Shown one piece after another: positions 1 to 7,400 of a stretch of 12,275 bases of DNA. How positions within the stretch are numbered: position 1 is the stretch's first letter; every line of letters begins with the position of its first letter. The DNA is from Burkholderiaceae bacterium. Its GTDB lineage: Bacteria > Pseudomonadota > Gammaproteobacteria > Burkholderiales > Burkholderiaceae. The translations under genes were made by a program, and so were the position numbers. Under the pieces are notes generated by a model that was not told where the DNA came from, did not search any database, and saw nothing but the letters and a program-made list of their open reading frames with translations. The DNA is taken from positions 1-12,275 of the forward strand of contig JALORV010000011.1 in NCBI GenBank assembly GCA_025458735.1. Reading direction: 5' to 3'.

Positions 1-1443
1 CGCCGGCGCTCGGAAGAGGAACTGCGGCGGGTGCGCAACTACCTCGACCTGGTGGTCGAGAACCTGCCGGTGCTGGTGTCGGTGCGCGAGGCCGAGACCG
101 GCCGCTTCGTCAGCCTGAATCGCGCCGGCGAGCTGATCACCGGCCTGTCCCGCCAGCAGGTCGTGGGCCGCACCTGGCGCGAGGTCTACGCCCGCCAGTT
201 CGCCGACCTGTACGCGGAACTCGATCGCAAGGCGCTGGCAACCGGCTCGCAGGTCGATCGCCCGCGCGACGTGATGCTGCGCGCGGACGGCAAGCGGCTG
301 ACGGTCAACCAGCGGGTGATCCCGCTGTTCGAGGCCGAGCCCGGCGTGGAGTCGCATCCGCGCTACGTGATGTCGATCGTCGACGACCTGACCGAGGAAG
401 TGCGGGCCGAGGTCGCGTTGCGCGAGACCGAGGCGCGCTTCCGGCAGTTCGCCGAGAACATCGACCAGCTGGTGTTCATCATGACCGGCGACTTCTCGAG
501 CGTGCTGTACATCAACCCGCGCTACCAGTCGCTGCTCGGCGCGCCGGCCGACGAGCTGATCGACAACCCGCGCAGCGCGCTGCGGCACGTGGTGACGGAA
601 GACGCCCCGCGGCTGCTGCGCATGCTGCCGCGGCTGGTGGCGCGCATGCGACGGCTGCTGCGCTCGGAGTTCACGGTGCGCGTCAACCACCCCTCGCGTG
701 GCGAGTGCCTGATCAACGTGCGGCTGAACCCGGTCCGCATGGAAGACGGCGCGATCCGCGTGTTCGGCGTGGCCGACGACGTCACCGAACGCGAGGCTGC
801 CGAGCGCCAGCGCATGGAGGAGGTCGTCAAGCAGCGCGACATCCTGGTGCGCGAAGTGCACCATCGCATCAAGAACAACCTGCAGGGCGTGGCCGGCCTG
901 ATCCAGCAGGCCGCGGTGGCGCGGCCCGAGGTCGCCGGCGCGCTGGAAGAGGCGGCCGCACAGATCCAGGCCATCGCGCAGGTGCACGGCCTGCAGATCC
1001 GCGCCACCGGCACGCTGCCGGTGCTGGGCGTCGCCCAGGGCATCTTCCAGAACCTGGCCAGCATGTTCGGCGCCGAAATCCGCTTCGAGCCGCCGCCGCC
1101 GGACCTGTGGCGCTATGGGCTGCCGGAGAACGAGGCCGTGCCGCTGGCGCTGGTCATCAACGAACTCGGCACCAACGCGATCAAGCACCGCGGCAGCCGC
1201 ACCGACGCCATCGGCGTGCGTGTCACCGCGCGGCCCGACGGCATGGACTTCGTGATCGAGAATCCCGGCAGCCTCAGGCCGGGTTTCAGCCTGGCGGAGA
1301 TCCCGGCCGGCGTATCGGGCCTCGGACTGGTCAAGGCGCTGCTGCCGCGGCGCGGCGCGCGGCTCGCGCTCGATGCGACCAGCGGCGTCGTGCAGGCCCG
1401 GCTGCAACTGTTCCCGCCGGCCGTTCGCGAGGAGAATGTCTGA
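1..1443 (+). CDS. PAS-PAS sensor histidine kinase, HisKA_2 class (5' partial)
   Basis: The frame is open from base 1 (R-R-R-S-E-E-E-L precedes the GTG at 31), so the start lies outside the window. Numbering below counts that GTG as residue 1. A PAS domain occupies about 1-125 and ends in the linker-like V-D-D-L-T-E-E; a second runs about 130-255 and ends V-A-D-D-V-T-E-R-E. The phosphoacceptor segment REVHHRIKNNLQ has its His pair at 277-278, the signature of HisKA_2 kinases such as PdtaS. The ATPase part shows an N box (NELGTNAIKH, from 377) and a G2-like SGLGLVKALL (about 429). The usual G1 motif DxGxG reads ENPGS at 410, so the adenine-contacting Asp is replaced by Glu; this may be a subfamily trait. 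No membrane helix is visible in the part seen, which suggests a cytoplasmic sensor. The partner is almost certainly the ANTAR regulator 60 bp downstream. Confidence 0.9.
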   Translation, partial: RRRSEEELRRVRNYLDLVVENLPVLVSVREAETGRFVSLNRAGELITGLSRQQVVGRTWREVYARQFADLYAELDRKALATGSQVDRPRDVMLRADGKRLTVNQRVIPLFEAEPGVESHPRYVMSIVDDLTEEVRAEVALRETEARFRQFAENIDQLVFIMTGDFSSVLYINPRYQSLLGAPADELIDNPRSALRHVVTEDAPRLLRMLPRLVARMRRLLRSEFTVRVNHPSRGECLINVRLNPVRMEDGAIRVFGVADDVTEREAAERQRMEEVVKQRDILVREVHHRIKNNLQGVAGLIQQAAVARPEVAGALEEAAAQIQAIAQVHGLQIRATGTLPVLGVAQGIFQNLASMFGAEIRFEPPPPDLWRYGLPENEAVPLALVINELGTNAIKHRGSRTDAIGVRVTARPDGMDFVIENPGSLRPGFSLAEIPAGVSGLGLVKALLPRRGARLALDATSGVVQARLQLFPPAVREENV

Positions 1444-1503
1444 GGTGAGCCCGGCCGCACGCAGTCGGTACGCGAACGGCGAGGAAAGCCCCGGCGAGCA
1501 AGG

Positions 1504-2091
1504 ATGAACGCAGAGCAACCCCTGATCCTGGTGGTCGACGACGACCGGCTGGTACTGGCAACGCTGGTGGCCGGGCTGCGCCAGGCCGGCTTCGAAGTCA
1601 TCGAGTCGGACAACGGCGACGATGCCATCCTGCTGGCGCGCAAGTACAAGCCGAAGCTGGCGATCCTCGACATGCGCATGCAGGGCAAGTCCGGCATGGA
1701 CGTGGCCCGCTACCTGGCCGCGAACACGACGACCGGCTTCATGTTCCTGTCGGCCTTCGGCGATGCCGACATCGTCGACGAAGCCACCCGCATGGGTGCG
1801 CTCGGCTACCTGGTCAAGCCGCTCGACGTGCGGCAGATCGTGCCGGCCGTGCGCGCGGCGCTGGCGCGCTGGGAAGAACTGCGCCTGGCACCGCCCGCCC
1901 TGGCGGAAGCATCGGCGCCCGGACGCGACGAGTACATCGCAATCGGCATCCTGATGGAGCGGCTGCGGCTCGACTACGACCGTGCGCTCGAGGCGCTGCG
2001 CGTGCAGGCGCGCGCCGAGGGCTGCACTGCCGCGCAGCTCGCCACCACGATGGTCGAGGCGGCCAACCGCCTGAACTCGATTCCACGCTAG
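1504..2091 (+). CDS. Response regulator with ANTAR RNA-binding output domain (PdtaR/EutV-like)
   Basis: 195 residues. The receiver domain covers about 6-122, with the acidic pocket D12-D13-D14, phosphoacceptor D56 (AILDMRM), switch residue S83 and K105 (LVKPL). Residues about 142-191 match the three-helix ANTAR domain: AIGILMERLRLDYDRALEAL followed by a third helix containing A-T-T-M-V-E-A-A-N. In characterised members (AmiR, NasR, EutV, PdtaR) ANTAR binds paired stem-loops in mRNA leaders and prevents termination or blocks ribosomes; phosphorylation drives dimerisation. It follows the HisKA_2 kinase by 60 bp, the standard partner arrangement. ATG 1504 is used because the frame closes at the kinase stop (1441) and no other plausible start lies between; the ribosome site is weak (an AAGG touches the ATG and a GAGGAAAG lies about 16-23 nt upstream). 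Its RNA targets are unknown from this window. Confidence 0.93.
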   Translation: MNAEQPLILVVDDDRLVLATLVAGLRQAGFEVIESDNGDDAILLARKYKPKLAILDMRMQGKSGMDVARYLAANTTTGFMFLSAFGDADIVDEATRMGALGYLVKPLDVRQIVPAVRAALARWEELRLAPPALAEASAPGRDEYIAIGILMERLRLDYDRALEALRVQARAEGCTAAQLATTMVEAANRLNSIPR

Positions 2092-2102
2092 CAGCGCCGG
2101 CA

Positions 2103-2510
2103 ATGCAGGCCAACGACTACATCCAGCGCCATGGCTTCCGGCGCTGGTACGAGCGTCAGCTGGTCGAGAGCCACGCCTACCTGGCGCTCGGCTTCGTCGC
2201 GCTGATCCTGATGCTCTCGGGCGCCGAAGTGCTGAGCGATGCCAAGTCCGGCATCGGCTACTTCTCCACGCTCGGCATGGCGGCGCTCGGCGGACTGCTG
2301 ATGCTGGTGGCCTGGCGTCGCTTCAACGTGCTGCTGGCGCGCGCTGAACGCTTCGCCGAGGGGGCGACCTGCCCGGCCTGCGGCACCTGGGGCAAGTTCC
2401 GCGTGCTCAGCCAGGAAGCCGCCCCCGCGGACGATCCGCCGGAAGCCGGCCGTCCGCGCTGGCTGCGGGTGTGCTGCAGCAAGTGCGGGGGGGAGTGGAA
2501 AATCGGATAG
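2103..2510 (+). CDS. Small two-helix membrane protein with C-terminal Cys4 zinc ribbon
   Basis: 135 residues, not assigned to a named family. After a basic, aromatic N-terminus (about 1-25) there are two hydrophobic segments, about 26-44 and 55-71, separated by a short polar loop, then W-R-R-F. The soluble tail has C90-P-A-C93 and C125-S-K-C128 (with an extra C124), a spacing typical of a zinc ribbon, separated by an acidic Pro-rich loop. The charge pattern (Arg before helix 1, R-R after helix 2) places both termini in the cytoplasm. It begins 12 bp after the ANTAR regulator stop with no room for a promoter, so it is probably cotranscribed. Its role is unknown; a membrane-linked accessory or redox/metal-sensitive partner of the kinase is only a guess from position. 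The TAG stop lies one base before the inverted repeat copy at 2512. Confidence 0.8.
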   Translation: MQANDYIQRHGFRRWYERQLVESHAYLALGFVALILMLSGAEVLSDAKSGIGYFSTLGMAALGGLLMLVAWRRFNVLLARAERFAEGATCPACGTWGKFRVLSQEAAPADDPPEAGRPRWLRVCCSKCGGEWKIG

Positions 2511-2511
2511 G

Positions 2512-2562
2512 CGTCGCAGTTTTTGTGTGACCGGTACGGCCGGTCACACAAAAACTGCGACG
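2512..2562. terminator. Perfect 23-bp hairpin after the plus-strand operon; possible terminator
   Basis: Arms 2512-2534 and 2540-2562 are exact reverse complements around a 5-nt loop (tacgg). It starts two bases after the stop of the zinc-ribbon gene and lies between convergent genes, so a 3'-end role is likely. The T5 run is inside the 5' arm (paired to A5), and no U-tract follows the stem, so it is not a canonical intrinsic terminator. It could stabilise mRNA 3' ends, act with Rho, or be a hairpin of a mobile repeat. Confidence 0.5.
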
Positions 2563-2611
2563 GTCACGCGCGCTGCGCGCGCGCTCACCCCTGATTAGTC
2601 GGCTGCGCTCC
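2512..2611 (+). repeat. Left copy of an approximately 100-bp inverted 3'-end repeat
   Basis: This copy consists of a hairpin (2512-2562) followed by a second module with a GCGCGC-T-GCGCGC palindrome, a CTGATTAGTC segment and GGCTGCGCTCC. The same order occurs in inverted orientation at 2897-2994. Both copies begin with CGTCGCAGTTTTTG directly at the 3' end of the gene they follow. The second modules are nearly identical, differing at only a few bases (for example CTGATTAGTC against CTGATTTGTC). No coding capacity and no flanking transposase were seen. Confidence 0.8.
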
Positions 2612-2896
2612 AGGCGGCTGCGCGCTCCGCCGAATTTCAACCCCACGACACTCCCCTGACCCCTCGCCATGCGAGGGGAGGGATGCTCCCCACCCCGTCC
2701 CGCCCCTCCGGGAGGGGCGGGTGCGAACCTGGCAGCGTGCGCTCGTTGCCTGGCTGCGGGTCTTTGCCGTGTGATGAGTGCCCCTTCCCCTCCTAGAGGG
2801 GAAGGGCGCAGGGAAGGGGAGCACGCCTCCTCCCTCGCGGAGGGGGGTTGGGAGGGTGCCGAGCAGTTGCTACTCGGCAGAGCACGCGGCCGCTCC
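2612..2896. repeat. Non-coding spacer with a row of short GC-rich hairpins
   Basis: No convincing gene is present. Several imperfectly related palindromes are seen: 8-bp stem 2660-2667/2671-2678 (loop cat), 10-bp stem 2699-2708/2712-2721, 11-bp stem 2782-2792/2796-2806 (loop cta), 5-bp stem 2832-2836/2840-2844 followed by a G-rich run to 2856, and a 9-bp stem with one mismatch 2858-2866/2870-2878. All but the last share CCCCTC/GAGGGG arms, the look of the dispersed intergenic palindromes found in many GC-rich proteobacterial genomes. They may be remnants of several inserted repeat units. Confidence 0.65.
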
Positions 2897-2994
2897 GGAG
2901 CGCAGCCGACAAATCAGTCGTGAGCGAGCGCGCAGCGCGCGTATCCGGAGCAGTTTTTGATGCGGCCCGCAGGGCCACATCAAAAACTGCGACG
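2897..2994 (-). repeat. Right copy of the approximately 100-bp inverted 3'-end repeat
   Basis: Read on the minus strand from 2994, it repeats the order of the left copy: CGTCGCAGTTTTTG, a hairpin, CAAAAACTGC, the GCGCGC-T-GCGCGC palindrome, CTGATTTGTC and GGCTGCGCTCC. It overlaps the end of the minus-strand kinase gene: its first 15 bases encode the last residues R-R-S-F and the TGA at 2980-2982. The hairpin top differs from that of the left copy although its base is the same. Confidence 0.8.
2950..2990. terminator. 19-bp hairpin at the 3' end of the minus-strand kinase gene; possible terminator
   Basis: Arms 2950-2968 and 2972-2990 pair with one mismatch (2963 C opposite 2977 A) around a 3-nt loop. 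The kinase stop codon lies inside the 2972-2990 arm. As with the left hairpin, T5 and A5 are paired inside the stem and no U-tract follows, so an intrinsic terminator is not assured. Translation to the stop would melt part of the stem. Confidence 0.45.
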
Positions 2995-4272
2995 TTCGTC
3001 CCATAGGCTGAAGTAGAACGTGGCCCCATGCCCGGGCTGCGGCCGCTGGAACAGCCCGAAGAGCTTTTCGGCGAAGCGCATGTCGAAGCCGGCGCCGTTG
3101 TCCTTCACGATGAACGTTCGCCGGCCGTCGTCGACGCGCTCGGCGAACTCGATGCGGGCCTGGGGCACGCGCGCGCTGAACTTCCAGGCGTTGCCCAGCA
3201 GGTTCTGCAGCACCAGCCGCAGCAGCGTCGCATCGCCGTCGACGCGCAGCTCGGGGGCGATCACGAACTCCACGCCGCGGGCCGGCTCCTGCGCACGCAG
3301 GTCGTCGGCCAGCTCCCGTGCGATCTGCGACAGGTCGACGCGCTCGCGCGCCAGCTCGCGTCCCGTCATGCGCGACAGCGACAGCAGCGTCTCGATCATC
3401 GAGTTCATGCGCTGGCTGGCGGCGACGATGCGGCGCAGGTGATCGCGCCCGAGTTCGTCGAGCGGCTTGCCGCGGTCGCCGTAGTCCTCCAGCACGATGG
3501 TGGCGAAGCCGTCGACCACGCGCAGCGGTGCACGCAGGTCGTGCGAGACGGAATACGCGAAGCTGTCGAGTTCACGCAGGGCGTGGTCGAGTTCGGCCGA
3601 GCGCTCCGCCAGCTGGCGGTTGCGCTGGTCCAGCTCCGCGCGCAGCGGCACCGGTTCTTCCGCGGACGTGCGGGCCGCGCCCAGCAGCGGCGTCAGGTCG
3701 TGCGCCGCGCCGGCATAGCCGAGGAACTTGCCGGTGCCGGAGAACATCGGGGCCGCCGACAGCGCGAGCACGTGCCGCGCCCGGCCGTCCTGCGACGGTG
3801 CTTCGACGCGCACGTCGAAGTAGGGCGCGCGCGCTTCGATCGCCAGCGCCAGCGCCGGTGGCGCCGGCAGGTCGGCCACGACCTGCCACGGATGGCGGCC
3901 GACCAGCTGCCGGCAGTCGAACCAGTCGATGGTGCGATGGCTGCGCTCGACTTCGATGACGCGGCCGTCGGCATCGGTCTGCCACGACCACGCGGCAGAA
4001 GCCGCCAGCGACTGACGCATGGCGTTGAGTTCGCGCCGCGCGCGCTGCTGCTGCGACAGGACCACGGCGGTGAGGGCGATCAGTGCTCCGACCGAGGCGG
4101 CGCCGAGCAGCCAGCCGGCGGCGGCGCCGAGCGAGGTGGCGCCGAGCGGCGCGGCCGAACTTAGCGCCGAAGTCGCCGACGCCGACGCTGCGCCGGCCGC
4201 CAGGCAGGCGCAGATCGCGGCCCCGGCGCGGCCGGGGCGTGCGAGCACCCGCTCGCATGAAAGCCGGCGCAC
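2980..4272 (-). CDS. Membrane-anchored PAS histidine kinase lacking the G2 box
   Basis: 430 residues from the GTG at 4272. A hydrophobic Ala-rich N-terminus (about 16-41) and a clear membrane helix (about 50-72) lead to a PAS domain (about 85-200), a heptad-like linker, and HisKA with SHDLRAP (H244). The N box LLGNAWKF (N361) and G1 DNGAGFD (D391) are intact, as is the F-box-like KLFGLFQR ending at 410. In relatives this is followed by about 35-40 residues holding GTGIGL and the next helix, then GATFYFSL. Here R410 is followed by P-Q-P-G-H-G-A-T-F-Y-F, so the ATP-lid/G2 part is missing without a frame change, and kinase activity is doubtful. The tail W-D-E-R-R-S-F ends in repeat sequence. Start choice is uncertain: GTG at 4308 and 4248 are also in frame, none with a strong ribosome site. 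The frame stays open far upstream, but that is antisense shadow of the hybrid kinase gene. It is transcribed divergently from that gene. Confidence 0.85.
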   Translation of the reverse strand: MRRLSCERVLARPGRAGAAICACLAAGAASASATSALSSAAPLGATSLGAAAGWLLGAASVGALIALTAVVLSQQQRARRELNAMRQSLAASAAWSWQTDADGRVIEVERSHRTIDWFDCRQLVGRHPWQVVADLPAPPALALAIEARAPYFDVRVEAPSQDGRARHVLALSAAPMFSGTGKFLGYAGAAHDLTPLLGAARTSAEEPVPLRAELDQRNRQLAERSAELDHALRELDSFAYSVSHDLRAPLRVVDGFATIVLEDYGDRGKPLDELGRDHLRRIVAASQRMNSMIETLLSLSRMTGRELARERVDLSQIARELADDLRAQEPARGVEFVIAPELRVDGDATLLRLVLQNLLGNAWKFSARVPQARIEFAERVDDGRRTFIVKDNGAGFDMRFAEKLFGLFQRPQPGHGATFYFSLWDERRSF

Positions 4273-4473
4273 GGTCGAGCCCGGTTCGGTTTGGTCAGGG
4301 GTGGACACCGCGGCCGATTGTGCAGCAAGGCGAAGGTCCGCGCGAGTACGCGCGGCGTCGCGGCGGGGCCCGGGAAATGCCGTCCGAGGAGACAGCTTTT
4401 CGAGGGGTCGTGGCGCGCATTCACGTCTAGCCTGCCTGGATCCTTCGATCGGTGCGTCCGTTCGCGCCCTGCC
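4273..4473. promoter_or_regulatory. Divergent intergenic region, presumed promoters
   Basis: About 200 bp separate the divergent starts of the two kinases, so both promoters should lie here or overlap the assumed starts. I see no convincing -35/-10 pair. One palindrome with 7-bp arms (4338-4344 and 4349-4355, spacer AGTA) could be an operator or a leader hairpin. The plus frame of the hybrid kinase is open back to 4291, but the translation lacks protein-like character there. Confidence 0.4.
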
Positions 4474-7400
4474 ATGCCGTCGTTGCCCAGCCAGGTTCCT
4501 GTGTTCCGCGCGCCGTCCCACGACGCGGGCACGTTGCCGTCGCCCGCGGACGAGGCGGGCCCGGCCGGTGCTCCGATGCCGGAGCGGGCAATTGCGGAAG
4601 CATCGTCGCGTGGACACGCGGCCGAGCCTCGCTTCGAGCCGATCAAGCTGCCGGGGGGACATTCGCGCTTCCGGACCATCGCCTGGCCGCTGATCGGCGT
4701 GCTGGTGCTGGTCGCCACGTGGACGGTCGGCGTCAGCTACTACTTCCACCAGCGCAGTTCCGCGGCGATGTTCGTGGCCGAGCAGACCGCCAAGGCCGAG
4801 CGCGCGGTGGCCCTGCTCGAGGCATCGCTCGAAGGCAATTTCCGGGCGGTCGAGCAGACGGCGCGGGCACTGGCTGAGCGGCCCGATCTCACGGCGGCGC
4901 TGCTGCGCGCCGATGCCGACGATGCCCTGCGCCAGTGGGCGCAGCGTTCGCGGCGGGTCAGTGGCAGTGTCGCGGTCGAGTTCTACAACGCCGCCGGGGT
5001 GCTGATCGAACGCGTCGGCGATCCGGGCAGCTACCGGCTCGAGACCGAGTCCGTACCGGAGGTCACGCGCCGTGCGCTGGCGGGCAGGGAAGCACTGCAG
5101 GCGGTGGAGCGGTCGCACGGCCTCGGCCTGCGGGCGGCGGTCCCGGTCCGTTCCGGCACCCATGTGGTCGGCGTGGTCGCCGCCGAAGCCCTGTTCGACG
5201 ACGAGGAACTGGCCGAGCTGGCGACACGCGCCGGGCTGGACCTGGGTCTGCTGGCCGGCGGCCGCGTGCTGGTTGGCCGCGGCACGGGCGCCGACCCCGG
5301 CTGGCTGCAGAAGGTCACCGACCACCTGGCCGCCGGCACCGGTGGGCGGGTCGCCCTGCAAGGCGACCGGGATGCCGTGGCGCGGCCGGTGACGGTGGCC
5401 GGCGTGCCGCTGGTGCTGGTGGCGATGATGCCGAACGCCGGCGCCTACAACGTCGTCAGCGACGCCTACAGCGCGTTCTTCACGGTGGTGATGTTCACGA
5501 TCCTGGCGACCATCCTTGCCGGGCTCTACCTGACACGCTACCTGATCCAGCCGGTCAAGGCGCTGACCGAACGCGCCGAGGAGCTGTCGCTGCGCTTTGC
5601 CGGCCGCCGCGCCGAGGGCCGTGGCGACGAGCTCGACTCGCTGGTCGGATCGTTCGATGCGATGACCGCTGCGCTGCTGTCGCACTCGGACCGGCTGGCG
5701 CGGGCCCATCGCAGCGAACTGCAGAACAGCCTCGAGCTGCAGCACCAGTATGCGCAGATGCGGCTGCTGCGCGCGCTCGCGACCGCCGCCAACGAAGGTG
5801 GCACCGTGGAGGCCACGCTCGAGCGCGCGCTGCACGAGATCGCCGCCTACCTCGACTGGCCGCTGGGCCGCGTGGCACTGCAGCGCGAGGACGTCGCCGA
5901 TGCGCTGCTGCCGCCGCGCTCGATCTGGGTGTCGCGCGACACCGAGCGCTTCGGCGCCTTCGTCGACGCCAGCAACCGCACGCCGATCGTGCCCTCGCCG
6001 GACCACCTGATCGGCCGCGCCTACCTGTCCGGCACGCCGCACTGGGTGTCCGACCTGTCGCGCATGGCCGACTGGGACCGGCTGGTGGAAGCGCTCGATG
6101 CCGGGCTGCAGACAGGCATCGTGATCCCGGTGACGGCGCGTGGCCACGTGGCGGCGTTCATCGAGGTCTTCTGCGACCACCGCGTCGAGGCGACCAACGA
6201 GCTGCTGGAACTGCTCGAGGCGATCAGCGCCGAGCTGTCGCGGGTGGCCGAGCGGCAGCGCGCCGAGCGGGATGTGCGAGATCGCGAGCTGGAGGCGAGC
6301 CGGCTGGCGATGGTGGCGTCGCGCACCGACCAGATGGTGATGATCCTCGACCCGACGGGCCGGATCGAGTGGGCCAATGATGCGTGCGCGCGCTTCTCCG
6401 GTTACTCGCTGCAGGATGTCCGCGGCAAGCCGGCGCACCGGCTGATGCAGGGACCGCAGACCGACGCGCAGGCGACCGAGGCGATCGGAGCTGCCATCCT
6501 GCGCGGCGAACCCTGCCGCGTCGAGTACGTGGCCTACACGCGCAGCGGCGAGATGCGCATCCTCGAAGTCGAGGGCCAGCCCCTGCGTGACGACCAGGGA
6601 CGCTACTTCCAGTACGCGCTGATCAGTCCCGACATCACCGAACGCAAGCGCACCGAGGCGGCGCTGCGCGAAAGCGCCGAGTACTTCCGGGCGCTGTTCG
6701 ACGAGTCGCCGGTCGCCGCGGCCATCCAGGCGCCGGACTTCCGCATCGTGCGCGCCAATGCGGCGCACACGCGCATGCTCAACTACACGATCGACCAGGT
6801 GATCGGCAAGGACCCGATCGTGTTCTATCACCCGGAAGACGTGGATGCCGGCCACGCGGCCCGGCGCGCGCTGCGTGCGACCGAGCGCGGCCCGGTCACG
6901 TTCGAGCGGAGACTGCTGACCGGCGACGGCCGCACCATCTGGGTGCGCGGCCACGCCGTGCGCTTCAGCGATGCCAGCGGCGAGCGCTACACGCTGACCA
7001 TGCTGGAGAACATCACCGAGAGCAAGCGCATCGAGCAGGTGCTGCGTGATTCCAAGGAGGTCGCCGAGTCGGCCAGCCGCGCGAAATCGCAGTTCCTCGC
7101 CAACATGAGTCACGAGATCCGCACGCCGATGAACGGCGTGCTCGGCATGACCGAGCTGCTGCTCGGCACGCCGCTTTCGGACAAGCAGCGCCGCTTTGCC
7201 GAGGCGGTGTACCGCTCGGGCGAGTCGCTGCTCGAGATCATCAACGACATCCTCGACTTCTCCAAGATCGAGGCCGGCAAGCTGGAGCTGGAGTCGGTTG
7301 ACTTCGACCTGCGCACCGTGGTCGAGGACGTGTTCGAGCTGCTGGCGCCGCGCGCGCACCAGAAGCGGCTCGAGCTGGCTTCGCGCATCGAGCCCGCGGT

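Noticed and set aside
2511..2995. CRISPR array or insertion sequence
   Set aside because: There are only two repeat copies, in opposite orientation, with no regular spacers and no transposase frame between them.
3028..4164. A 378-codon plus-strand open frame opposite the PAS kinase
   Set aside because: The minus strand carries clear PAS and HisKA motifs; the plus translation is antisense-like and has no recognisable domain.
4291..4473. Extension of the hybrid kinase upstream of ATG 4474
   Set aside because: The extra 61 codons begin with TTG, are Arg/Gly/Cys-rich without structure, and lie in the divergent promoter region.
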